A stretch of 35,639 nucleotides of DNA. Origin: Dorea sp. CAG:317. Lineage in GTDB: Bacteria; Bacillota; Clostridia; Lachnospirales; Lachnospiraceae. The notes beneath the pieces were generated by a model. The model was given only the letters and a program-made list of their open reading frames with translations, had not been told where the DNA came from and ran no database searches. The position numbers and the translations under genes were made by a program. Positions 6,822-14,655 of this stretch are shown piece after piece (within the stretch, counting starts at the first letter, position 1; each line of letters starts with the position of its first letter). The stretch lies in assembly GCA_000433535.1 (NCBI GenBank), contig FR892668.1:186410-222048 (forward strand), given 5' to 3'.

Positions 6822-8485
6822 ATCATATTTTCTCTTTAAAACAATGGGAGCAAGTACAGGATTCGCTGTCAGATTTGACGGGGATGGCTGTGCTGATGGT
6901 TGATTATAGAGGAGTGCCTGTCACAAAACACAGTCACTGCTGTGAGTTTTGCCGCAAGGTAAGAGAATCTCCGGTGCTTAAAAAATATTGTGAAAAATGT
7001 GATTCACACGGTGGTGCAGAAGCTGTGCGGGAAAATCGTCCGTATATATACCGATGTTGTTTTGGGCTGATTGATATTGCGATCCCGATTCTGTCTCAGG
7101 ATACTTATCTGGGAGCGTTGATGATTGGTCAGGTGAAAACAGAAGGAGAAAAATTGGAAAGTATTGTTACACTTCCTGATAACATGGAAATTCAAAAGCA
7201 GTTGAAAGGATTACAATCGGACTACGAGAGTATTCCTGTTTTAGACTTTTCTGAGATCAGAAGGAGTTCTGATATGTTGTATCAATTGTGTCATTACATT
7301 GTGGAGCGGGAAAAAAAGAACGATTTTAAAGTAAATGGAGGAATTGCAATGAGAAAAGCGTTTATTTGTCCGACCAAATATGTCCAGGGAGAAAATGAGA
7401 TTTTAAATCTGGGATATTTTGTAAACACTTTTGGAAAATCGGCATTATTGATCGCACATCCGGATGATGTAGAGCGTGTGAAGGACATGCTGGAAGAGAC
7501 CGCTAAGAGATTTCAAATTCGATTTGTTGAAAGCGGATTCCACGGGGAATGTTCAAGAAAAGAGGTATTGCGCTTACAGGAACTTGCAAGAAAAAACAAG
7601 TGTCAATGTACGATTGGACTGGGAGGCGGAAAAGCGATTGACACAGCAAAATGTGTAGCGGAGGGACACAATCTGATCGTGGTACCAACCATTGCAGCAA
7701 CAGATGCTCCTACCAGTCATTCTGCGGTTTTGTACACAACAGAAGGCGCGTTTGATGATTATGCTTATTTTAAGAAAAGTCCGGATGTGGTACTTGTAGA
7801 TACAAGAGTGATTGCCAACGCACCGGTAAGATTTCTTGTGTCGGGAATGGGTGATGCTTTATCTACTTATTTTGAGGCAAGAGCGAATGTTCAATCATAC
7901 AGTGCTGTAAATGCAGGGCTTCCTTGTGGATATCGAGAGAAAATGTGCGAGAAAGCAAGAGGGACAACTGCCGCCTTTGCTCTTGCGCAGCTTTGCTATC
8001 AGACGCTTATGGAAGAGGGATGGAAGGCAAAGGTATCCTGTGAAAACCATGTAGTGACAGTGGCGCTGGAAAAGATAGTAGAGACAAACATCCTGTTATC
8101 CGGGCTTGGGTTTGAAAGCGGAGGACTTGCAGCAGCACATGCGATTCACGATGGACTGACCGTTTTGGAAGGGACTCATAAATATTTTCATGGGGAAAAG
8201 GTTGCATTCGGAACACTTGCGCAGTTGATGCTTGAAAATGCTCCTATGGATGAGGTAGAAAGTGTTTTGGACTTTTGCCTTTCCATCGGACTTCCGGTTT
8301 GCCTTGCAGATATCGGAGTTGAACAAATTAGCGATGAAGAATTGATGCAGGTGGCAGAGAAGGCTTGTATTCCGGAGGAATCTATTTATGCAATGCCATT
8401 TCCTATAACAGTGGAAGCTGTGATCGCAGCCATAAAAGCAGCAGATGCCGTCGGTCTTGCATACAAAAGGAAAGCTGTTCGTTAG
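6809..8485 (+). CDS. PocR sensor domain fused to glycerol dehydrogenase
   Basis: GTG 6809 is chosen because GGAGGG (6798-6803) lies 5 bases upstream; it overlaps the radical SAM gene end by 13 bases. Residues 1-175 form a PocR domain with a Cys-rich stretch (Cys44, 45, 48, 61, 64) and RCCFGLIDIAIPI followed by YLGALMIGQV. PocR domains are known as small-ligand sensors (propanediol, glycerol), usually on AraC-type regulators. Residues 181-558 are an iron/zinc-dependent glycerol dehydrogenase of GldA type, oxidising glycerol to dihydroxyacetone with NAD. It has GGGKAIDTAK for the nucleotide and metal ligands Asp, His and His in SGMGDALS, AAAHAIH and FHGEKVAFG. No DNA-binding domain is present. 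Fusing a sensor to the enzyme suggests allosteric control or a recent gene fusion. An internal ribosome site and ATG could release GldA alone (separate entry). Confidence 0.85.
   Translation: MQKINHIFSLKQWEQVQDSLSDLTGMAVLMVDYRGVPVTKHSHCCEFCRKVRESPVLKKYCEKCDSHGGAEAVRENRPYIYRCCFGLIDIAIPILSQDTYLGALMIGQVKTEGEKLESIVTLPDNMEIQKQLKGLQSDYESIPVLDFSEIRRSSDMLYQLCHYIVEREKKNDFKVNGGIAMRKAFICPTKYVQGENEILNLGYFVNTFGKSALLIAHPDDVERVKDMLEETAKRFQIRFVESGFHGECSRKEVLRLQELARKNKCQCTIGLGGGKAIDTAKCVAEGHNLIVVPTIAATDAPTSHSAVLYTTEGAFDDYAYFKKSPDVVLVDTRVIANAPVRFLVSGMGDALSTYFEARANVQSYSAVNAGLPCGYREKMCEKARGTTAAFALAQLCYQTLMEEGWKAKVSCENHVVTVALEKIVETNILLSGLGFESGGLAAAHAIHDGLTVLEGTHKYFHGEKVAFGTLAQLMLENAPMDEVESVLDFCLSIGLPVCLADIGVEQISDEELMQVAEKACIPEESIYAMPFPITVEAVIAAIKAADAVGLAYKRKAVR
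7349..8485 (+). CDS. gldA: Glycerol dehydrogenase from an internal start
   Basis: TGGAGGAA (7336-7343) lies a few bases before ATG 7349 in the frame of the PocR fusion, an almost ideal start. The resulting 378-residue protein, beginning MRKAFICPTKYVQGENEI, has the complete length and normal N-terminus of GldA. Predicted metal ligands are Asp169, His264 and His281. A TAA at 7332-7334 in the +1 frame abuts this ribosome site, as if PocR once ended there; a one-base indel upstream would split the genes. Which product or products are made cannot be decided from sequence. Confidence 0.7.
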   Translation: MRKAFICPTKYVQGENEILNLGYFVNTFGKSALLIAHPDDVERVKDMLEETAKRFQIRFVESGFHGECSRKEVLRLQELARKNKCQCTIGLGGGKAIDTAKCVAEGHNLIVVPTIAATDAPTSHSAVLYTTEGAFDDYAYFKKSPDVVLVDTRVIANAPVRFLVSGMGDALSTYFEARANVQSYSAVNAGLPCGYREKMCEKARGTTAAFALAQLCYQTLMEEGWKAKVSCENHVVTVALEKIVETNILLSGLGFESGGLAAAHAIHDGLTVLEGTHKYFHGEKVAFGTLAQLMLENAPMDEVESVLDFCLSIGLPVCLADIGVEQISDEELMQVAEKACIPEESIYAMPFPITVEAVIAAIKAADAVGLAYKRKAVR

Positions 8486-8502
8486 AAGGGGAGGTTGTGA
8501 AG

Positions 8503-10278
8503 ATGAAAAAGATTATGAACCGTTCCGAAACGATGGTGCCGGAGATGTGTGCAGGAATCGCACTGGCATACCCGGAACTGGAATTCGTGAAGCGATATAA
8601 AATTATTAAGAAAAGAGAACAAAATGCAGATAAGGTGAGCCTGATCAGTGGAGGGGGAAGCGGTCATGAACCTGCGCATGCGGGGTTTGTAGGAAAAGGA
8701 ATGCTGGACGCAGCCGTATGCGGAGATATATTTGCATCGCCTTCGCAGATCCAGATTTATCAGGCAATTAAAGAAACTGCAGGAAATGCCGGAACATTGA
8801 TGATTATTAAAAATTACAGCGGAGATATGATGAATTTTAAAAACGCAGCCAGATTGGCAGAGGAAGATGGTATTTCCGTAGAATATGTCAAAGTGGATGA
8901 TGACATTGCAGTGCAGGATAGTTTGTACACGGTGGGGAGGCGTGGAGTTGCCGGGACTGTTCTTGTACATAAAGTTGCCGGAGCAGCGGCAGAGAAAGGT
9001 TATTCTTTAAAGCAGGTAAAAGCTTATGCAGAAAATGCTGTTCTAAATACAAGGAGCATCGGGTTTGCGTTCACATCCTGTACTGTGCCTGCCAAAGGGA
9101 CTCCGACCTTTTCGATTGCAGAGAATGAAATAGAATATGGAGTGGGAATCCATGGTGAGCCCGGAGTTAGCCGGGAGGCAATGATGACAGCAGATGAATT
9201 GTCAAAAAGAATGACAGATTCTCTTGTGAAGGAACTTGGATTGTCAGAAAATGATGAGGTCACAGTTCTCGTAAATGGATTCGGGGGAACACCGCTTCAG
9301 GAATTATATTTGTTCTTGAATTCCACAGCGAAAATATTGGATGAATATAAAATAAAAATTTACCGGTCATTTGCCGGGAATTATATGACAAGTATTGATA
9401 TGAGTGGTGCGTCCCTGACATTTATGAAAATGAACAGCGAATTAAAGAGCTTATTGGATGCGGAAAGCGATGCGCCGGCTTTCAAGGTGAACGGACCTGT
9501 ACTTCCAAGAAATTATGAACCGTTTATACCGGCATATCATACCCAAAGTGAGAATACGGATCAGAAGAATCATACCAAAGGAAGTGCAAAGGTCAGACAA
9601 GAAATTTTGACAGTGGATAATATGATTTTCATTGTAGATACAATGAGTGAGTGTATTATTAAAAATGAAGTTCCGTTTTGTGAATTGGATGCCTATGCAG
9701 GAGATGGAGACTTCGGAATGAGTGTCTCGAAAGGATTTCGCCAGCTGAGAAGAGAGTGGAATGATATTCTGGAAGAAAAAGTGTGTGATATAGGTGAATT
9801 TTTAGATGCATGCTCGCTTATCATCATGGAATGTTGTGGCGGAGCGTCCGGACCGATCTGGGGCTCGGCATTTCGTGCGGCAGGGAAGGTGGCGAAAGGG
9901 AAACAGAAGCTGACGGCAGAAGAATTTGCTGTACTACTTCAAGAAGCTGTGACGGGAATTCAAAAGACCGGGGAATATTCTTTTGGAAGAGGTGCGGTTG
10001 TAGGAGATAAAACACTCATAGACGCGCTTGTGCCTTGTGCAGATGTATGGACAGAAAATGCAGGGAATAAAACTTTGAAAGAATTGTTCCAGCTCTCAGC
10101 AGATGCGGCGGTGAACGGAGCGAAAATGACAGAGAAGATTGTAGCGAGAATGGGGCGCGCCGGAACAGTAGGAAAAAGAAGCATTGGTTATCCGGATGCC
10201 GGGGCATTCGCATTGGGTGTGATCTTTTCTAAAATAGCTGATGCTTTGATCTTTGAAGAGACGGAATTACAAAAATAA
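8503..10278 (+). CDS. dhaKL: Single-chain ATP-dependent dihydroxyacetone kinase (DhaK-DhaL)
   Basis: ATG 8503 follows AGGGGAGG (8487-8494), 17 bases after the gldA stop. The 591-residue kinase converts dihydroxyacetone to DHAP. The DhaK half (1-about 340) has LISGGGSGHEPAHAG and His217 in GIHGEPG, the residue expected to bind substrate covalently as a hemiaminal. After a hydrophilic linker (about 350-365) comes the DhaL half. Its Asp396, Asp401 and Asp403 in LDAYAGDGDFG have the same spacing as the Mg-ATP ligands of Citrobacter DhaK; CGGASGPIWG and VGDKTLIDAL follow. Fusion of K and L, with no DhaM seen, indicates the ATP-using form rather than the PTS-dependent form. Together with GldA it completes the oxidative route from glycerol into glycolysis. 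Confidence 0.95.
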   Translation: MKKIMNRSETMVPEMCAGIALAYPELEFVKRYKIIKKREQNADKVSLISGGGSGHEPAHAGFVGKGMLDAAVCGDIFASPSQIQIYQAIKETAGNAGTLMIIKNYSGDMMNFKNAARLAEEDGISVEYVKVDDDIAVQDSLYTVGRRGVAGTVLVHKVAGAAAEKGYSLKQVKAYAENAVLNTRSIGFAFTSCTVPAKGTPTFSIAENEIEYGVGIHGEPGVSREAMMTADELSKRMTDSLVKELGLSENDEVTVLVNGFGGTPLQELYLFLNSTAKILDEYKIKIYRSFAGNYMTSIDMSGASLTFMKMNSELKSLLDAESDAPAFKVNGPVLPRNYEPFIPAYHTQSENTDQKNHTKGSAKVRQEILTVDNMIFIVDTMSECIIKNEVPFCELDAYAGDGDFGMSVSKGFRQLRREWNDILEEKVCDIGEFLDACSLIIMECCGGASGPIWGSAFRAAGKVAKGKQKLTAEEFAVLLQEAVTGIQKTGEYSFGRGAVVGDKTLIDALVPCADVWTENAGNKTLKELFQLSADAAVNGAKMTEKIVARMGRAGTVGKRSIGYPDAGAFALGVIFSKIADALIFEETELQK

Positions 10279-10294
10279 CGGGGGTTATATTTAT

Positions 10295-10337
10295 AAAAGG
10301 GTGCCGCGCATCAATGGAGATGCTGCGACACCCTTAT
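10295..10337. terminator. Hairpin between dhaKL and the convergent pepP
   Basis: Arms 10297-10312 and 10319-10335 pair through AAGGGTG/CACCCTT and, after one mismatch and one bulge, GCATC/GATGC around a 6-base loop. It lies between the two convergent stop codons and probably ends both transcripts. The T-tract is poor on the plus strand and short (TTTTA) on the minus strand. Confidence 0.7.
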
Positions 10338-10373
10338 TCATCTCATTAAGGTCGGGTTAAGAGTGGTATGAGA

Positions 10374-12161
10374 TTAGATTGCTCTTGTATATTCTTTTAA
10401 CCATTCTCTTTCTTCGTTGTTTAATCTTGGACCAACAAGTTCATATACCTTTGCGTGATAAGCATTTAACTGCTCTTTGTCTTCCTGGGTAAGCTGTTCT
10501 GGAATAACAGCGTCAAGGTCGATTGGAGCGTAAGTGATTGGCTCAAAGTATAAGAACTGTCCATACTCTGTTTTCTGACCTTTTCTTACAAGAAGTTCAT
10601 TTTCAGTACGGATACCATGAGAACCTTCAATGTATAAGCCCGGTTCATCTGTCAGGATCATACCGGCTTCGATCGGCTGTTTTTCTCTGTCGCGGATCGC
10701 ACAGCGGAAACCGGTAGGAGCTTCGTGGATATTCATTAAGTATCCAACGCCATGTCCGGTACCGTGGTTGAAGTTAAGACCGCGTTCCCATGCAGGGATT
10801 CTTGCCAGAACATCAAGGTTGTATCCTGTAGTACCATAGAGGAATACGGCTCTTGCCAAGTGCAGGTTACATTTCAAAACAGTAGTAAAATCTTCCTTCA
10901 TCTGGTCAGAAAGCTTACCAAATGCGAAAGTACGTGTAATATCCGTAGAACCTTCCATGTAACCGCCGCCTGTATCTGTGAGGAATAATCCGTCTGTAAC
11001 AACCGGAACATTTGTCTCTTCGGTAGCTGCATAGTGTACGATTGCGCCGTGTTCACCAGAACCGCAGATTGGTTCAAAACTCTGCCACAGATATCCTTCC
11101 TGTTCCTTACGGAATTCTTCTAATTTTTCAGCAGCGCTGATTTCGGTGATTTCAATCTTTCCAATGTTTTTCTTAAGCCAGTACATGAAACGAGTGATTG
11201 CAACACCATCTTTAATGTGTGCGTTGATGATATTTTTGATCTCTACGTCATTTTTCATTGCCTTCATAAGAACGGTCGGGTTCATTGCTTCTACAACCTT
11301 CGCCTCTTTTGGAAGATTGTTGTAAAGAGCATAGTTAAGACGTGCCGGGTCTACGAGAATAATATCAGAGGAAGATAACTCCTTGACATCTTCATAGATG
11401 GCATTGTAAGGACGAAGAGAAATATGATCTTTTGCAAGGGCATCTTTCATCTCGTCTGTCAGTTTACGCTCATCAATGTATAACTTCATGTCATCCATTG
11501 TGATTACAGCATAGGAAAGAAGCAGTGGGAAATATTCAATATCGTCACCACGTAAATTTGTTGTCCAGCAGACATCGTCAAGAGCTGCGATAACATGTAC
11601 GGTTGCGCCGTGTTCTTTCATTGCTTCGCGAATGCGGGCAAGTTTGCTTGCTGTGCTCTCTCCGGTGTATTCTTCGCCAAGTGCGAAAGCCGGTTTCTCA
11701 GATAAAGCCGGTCTGTCTTTCCAGATAAGATCGATCAGATCTTCAGAATAGTTGATTTTTGCGTGCTTCGGAGCGACTGCTTCAACAAGAGCCTGTCCTT
11801 CGCCCATAGCAACAACACGTCCGTCGAATCCGAGTGTTCCGTTTTCAGGGATTACGTTTGCAATATATTCTTCTACAGTAGGAACGCCTGGCTCACCCAT
11901 TTTAAAGAGCTTTACACCACTTCCTTCTAACTGTTGTGCAGCCTGAACAAAGTAACGTCCGTCCGTCCAAAGTCCTGCTTCATCTTTTGTGATCACAGCT
12001 GTTCCGGCAGAACCGGTAAATCCTGTGATGAATGCTCTTGCTTTAAAGTGTTCGCCTACATATTCACTCTGATGGTTGTCATCGGTAGGAACCATGTAAA
12101 CATCATATCCCCGATCAGCCATTAAAGCACGAAGAGCTGTAATTCTTTCTGCGATACTCAT
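10374..12161 (-). CDS. Xaa-Pro aminopeptidase (peptidase M24B)
   Basis: The start is ATG at 12159-12161, with AAGGAGG eight to ten bases upstream on the minus strand. The 595-residue cytoplasmic enzyme removes N-terminal residues preceding proline. It has two creatinase-like N-terminal domains (about 1-300) and a pita-bread catalytic domain. Dinuclear metal ligands are visible: Asp in LTDTGGGYMEG and STDITRTFAFG, His in FNHGTGHGVGY, and Glu in LTDEPGLYIEG and RTENELLV. Length and C-terminal extension match the long, eukaryote-like APP1 type rather than the 440-residue E. coli PepP. It stands alone on the minus strand between convergent dhaKL and a divergent phosphoesterase gene. Confidence 0.93.
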   Translation of the reverse strand: MSIAERITALRALMADRGYDVYMVPTDDNHQSEYVGEHFKARAFITGFTGSAGTAVITKDEAGLWTDGRYFVQAAQQLEGSGVKLFKMGEPGVPTVEEYIANVIPENGTLGFDGRVVAMGEGQALVEAVAPKHAKINYSEDLIDLIWKDRPALSEKPAFALGEEYTGESTASKLARIREAMKEHGATVHVIAALDDVCWTTNLRGDDIEYFPLLLSYAVITMDDMKLYIDERKLTDEMKDALAKDHISLRPYNAIYEDVKELSSSDIILVDPARLNYALYNNLPKEAKVVEAMNPTVLMKAMKNDVEIKNIINAHIKDGVAITRFMYWLKKNIGKIEITEISAAEKLEEFRKEQEGYLWQSFEPICGSGEHGAIVHYAATEETNVPVVTDGLFLTDTGGGYMEGSTDITRTFAFGKLSDQMKEDFTTVLKCNLHLARAVFLYGTTGYNLDVLARIPAWERGLNFNHGTGHGVGYLMNIHEAPTGFRCAIRDREKQPIEAGMILTDEPGLYIEGSHGIRTENELLVRKGQKTEYGQFLYFEPITYAPIDLDAVIPEQLTQEDKEQLNAYHAKVYELVGPRLNNEEREWLKEYTRAI

Positions 12162-12240
12162 TTTGAAAACCTCCTTATGTATAAAATTGAGTAAGTTTAA
12201 TCCATAAAAATTTTAACACATTTACAAGAAAATTGGTAGG

Positions 12241-12269
12241 TTGCTTTTGATGAAAAATAATTATATAAT
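12241..12269 (+). promoter_or_regulatory. Sigma-A promoter of the phosphoesterase-scpAB region
   Basis: TTGCTT (12241-12246), 17-base spacer, perfect TATAAT (12264-12269). It leads to the ribosome site AAGGAG at 12281-12286. The frame is open through the promoter, so upstream in-frame starts are excluded. Confidence 0.75.
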
Positions 12270-12294
12270 GGTCGAAATAAAAGGAGTCAAGAGA

Positions 12295-13170
12295 ATGTGG
12301 ATAGTTATTTTGTTTGTATTGGCAATTTTAGTGTTTCTGGAAGTGATTCGGGAACTGCATTGTTTTCAAGTGACGGAATATGTAGTTGAATCAGATAAAC
12401 TGACACAAGTCGGAAGAGAACTTTGTGTCCTGTTTTTGAGTGATCTTCACAATCACGTATATGGAAAAGAAAATGAAAAGCTTCGAAAAGCAATTGTTGA
12501 GGCGCATCCCGACCTGATTCTTATAGGCGGAGATATGCTTGTGGGAAAAAACGGAAAAACATGGACACCGGCACTTGAATTTGTAAAGAGCTTTCCGAAG
12601 ATATGTCCGGTTTATTACGCCAATGGAAATCATGAACAGCGCATGAAAGAAAAACCGGAAAATTATGATGCTTCTTATGAAGAATACAAAAAGCAGCTGC
12701 AGCTTGCAGGCGTACACTTTCTGGAAAATGAGACAGTTCATCTGGACAAGCTGAATCTTACCGGTCTGGAAATTCCGCTTACCGGTTATCAGCGGATGAA
12801 GAAAGGAAATGTAGAGTTTCAGGAAATTGTTCAAAGGATCGGAGAAAAAGAAGGGGAAGAATTTCAGATACTGTTGGCACATAATCCCTGCTATATGGAT
12901 TTGTACAAAGCATGGGGAGCGGATCTTATTTTGTCGGGACATTTGCACGGTGGTGTGGCAAGAATTCCAGGGGTGCTGGGTGTGATTACTCCCGGGTTTC
13001 AATTATTCCCGAAGTATTCCGGAGATATTTATCGAGAGGGAGAGCAGACGATCGTGGTGAGCAAAGGCTTGGGTACACATACTGTAAATATCCGTTTTCT
13101 GAATCCGGCAGAACTGGTTGTTCTTCATTTGCAAGGAAAACCTTGTGCAAAAGAGGAAAATCCAGTATAA
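12295..13170 (+). CDS. Membrane-anchored metallophosphoesterase (YkuE/YaeI-like)
   Basis: ATG 12295 follows AAGGAG (12281-12286). The 291-residue protein opens with one hydrophobic helix (about residues 2-16) that would anchor it with the catalytic domain facing out. Calcineurin-type motifs occur in order: SDLHNH, GGDM, NGNHEQ, LAHNP and SGHLHGG, which together hold two metal ions. Relatives such as B. subtilis YkuE are secreted or wall-associated; E. coli LpxH-type relatives act on lipids. The substrate here is not known. It precedes scpA by 38 bases without a terminator and may share its transcript. Confidence 0.85.
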   Translation: MWIVILFVLAILVFLEVIRELHCFQVTEYVVESDKLTQVGRELCVLFLSDLHNHVYGKENEKLRKAIVEAHPDLILIGGDMLVGKNGKTWTPALEFVKSFPKICPVYYANGNHEQRMKEKPENYDASYEEYKKQLQLAGVHFLENETVHLDKLNLTGLEIPLTGYQRMKKGNVEFQEIVQRIGEKEGEEFQILLAHNPCYMDLYKAWGADLILSGHLHGGVARIPGVLGVITPGFQLFPKYSGDIYREGEQTIVVSKGLGTHTVNIRFLNPAELVVLHLQGKPCAKEENPV

Positions 13171-13208
13171 TATATAAGTTATGATATGAAATGATATGGG
13201 GAAACGAT

Positions 13209-13955
13209 ATGGGAATTCCGGTAAAACTGCAGGTGTTCGAAGGTCCGCTGGATCTTCTGCTGCATTTGATTGATAAAAACAAAATAGATATTTATGACAT
13301 TCCGATTGTAGAGATCACGAATCAATACATGGAGTATATCAAAGCCATGGAAAAAGAAGACTTAAATGTTATGAGCGAATTCCTTGTCATGGCTGCCACA
13401 CTTCTGGACATCAAATGTAAGATGCTGCTTCCGAAAGAGGTAAACGAGGATGGGGAAGAAGAGGACCCGAGACAGGAATTGGTGGAGCAGCTGCTGGAAT
13501 ATAAAATGTATAAATATATGTCCTATGAATTGAAGGACAGAGAGCTTGAGTCAGAACGGGTGATGTATAAAACACCAACCATTCCACAGGAAGTTATGGA
13601 GTATGAACAACCGGTAAATTTGGATGAATTGTTAGAGGATCTCACCTTACAGAAGCTCAATCACATTTTTAAAGATGTGATGAAACGACAGGCGGACAAG
13701 ATTGATCCTGTGCGAAGTAAGTTTGGAAAGATTGAGAAAGAAGAAGTTACCGTGTCGGATAAGCTTGTATTTGTCACGGATTATGCAAGAGAGCATAAGA
13801 AATTCAGCTTTCGGACACTGCTTACGAAGCAGAGCTCGAAGACACAGATCGTGGTGACATTTTTAGCGCTTTTACAACTTATGAAAGAAGGAGTGCTCTA
13901 TATTGAACCACAGGAACAGCCATTTGATGATATTAGGATTACATCAAATATTTAG
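13209..13955 (+). CDS. scpA: Segregation and condensation protein A
   Basis: ATG 13209 begins MGIPVKLQVFEGPLDLLLHL, the standard ScpA N-terminus; an upstream ATG at 13191 lacks a ribosome site. The 248-residue kleisin binds SMC heads through its C-terminal winged helix (about 180-245, including FSFRTLL and VVTFLALLQLMKEG) and the SMC neck through its N-terminal helices, forming the bacterial condensin ring with ScpB. The acidic middle (DGEEEDPRQELVEQLLEYK) is typical. It lies just before scpB, the usual order. Confidence 0.95.
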   Translation: MGIPVKLQVFEGPLDLLLHLIDKNKIDIYDIPIVEITNQYMEYIKAMEKEDLNVMSEFLVMAATLLDIKCKMLLPKEVNEDGEEEDPRQELVEQLLEYKMYKYMSYELKDRELESERVMYKTPTIPQEVMEYEQPVNLDELLEDLTLQKLNHIFKDVMKRQADKIDPVRSKFGKIEKEEVTVSDKLVFVTDYAREHKKFSFRTLLTKQSSKTQIVVTFLALLQLMKEGVLYIEPQEQPFDDIRITSNI

Positions 13956-14029
13956 AAGAATTAAAAAGAGATAAGAAGATTTTTACAACAAATGCAATAA
14001 TACATATGTGCGAAGAAAGGTATGAAACT

Positions 14030-14599
14030 GTGGAGATTAGTAAGTTAGAAGGGATTATAGAGGCGATTTTATTTACGATGGGGGAATCGGTTGAACTTCG
14101 TAAAATTGCCGCGGCTATTGAGCATGATGAGGCGACAACGAGAAAGATCATTCATCAGATGATGGATAAATATGCGGCGCAGGACCGGGGGATACGGATT
14201 GTAGAATTGGAAGACTCCTTTCAAATGTGTACGAAGACAGAGATGTATGAATATTTGATCAGAATTGCAAAGCAGCCCAAGCGTTATGCTCTGACGGATG
14301 TTCAATTGGAGACCTTATCCATCATTGCTTATAAGCAGCCGGTGACGAAGCTTGAGATTGAAAAGATCCGAGGTGTGAAATCGGACCATGCAGTCAATAA
14401 GCTGGTGGAATATAATCTGATCTGTGAAGTGGGACGTTTGGATGCGCCGGGAAGACCTCTTCTCTTTGGTACTACGGAGGAATTTCTGAGACGCTTCAGC
14501 ATTCAGTCCGTGGAAGATCTTCCGAGTCTTAATCAGGAGCAGATGGAGAATTTTAAGACAGAAGCGGAGGAAGAGGCTCAGTTAAAATTGGACGTATAG
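14030..14599 (+). CDS. scpB: Segregation and condensation protein B
   Basis: GTG 14030 is preferred: GAAAGG (14015-14020) precedes it and the product starts MEISKLEGIIEAILFTMGES, as in homologues. ATG 14006 in the same frame would add 8 residues but has no ribosome site. The 189-residue protein has two winged-helix domains, with the conserved ALTDVQLETLSIIAYKQPVT and VKSDHAVNKLVEYNLI in the second. ScpB dimers bind ScpA to regulate condensin. The acidic C-terminal tail is usual. Confidence 0.92.
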   Translation: MEISKLEGIIEAILFTMGESVELRKIAAAIEHDEATTRKIIHQMMDKYAAQDRGIRIVELEDSFQMCTKTEMYEYLIRIAKQPKRYALTDVQLETLSIIAYKQPVTKLEIEKIRGVKSDHAVNKLVEYNLICEVGRLDAPGRPLLFGTTEEFLRRFSIQSVEDLPSLNQEQMENFKTEAEEEAQLKLDV

Positions 14600-14620
14600 T
14601 CTGATGAAAAGATACATACA

Positions 14621-14646
14621 TTGCAATAAATAGTGATCAATTGCAA
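14621..14646. repeat. Inverted repeat before the second carboxypeptidase gene
   Basis: TTGCAAT (14621-14627) and ATTGCAA (14640-14646) are perfect inverted copies 12 bases apart, between scpB and the carboxypeptidase gene. The right arm touches the ribosome site AAGGTG (14645-14650), so an RNA hairpin could limit initiation, or the DNA could be an operator. Confidence 0.4.
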
Positions 14647-14655
14647 GGTGTGGTT

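Noticed and set aside
8482..8970. Minus-strand open frame of 162 codons
   Set aside because: Antisense to the start of dhaKL, no recognisable domain.
12241..12294. Longer N-terminus for the metallophosphoesterase
   Set aside because: These codons contain the -35, -10 and Shine-Dalgarno of the gene itself.
12391..13002. Minus-strand open frame of 203 codons
   Set aside because: Antisense to the metallophosphoesterase, which has all catalytic motifs, a promoter and a ribosome site.
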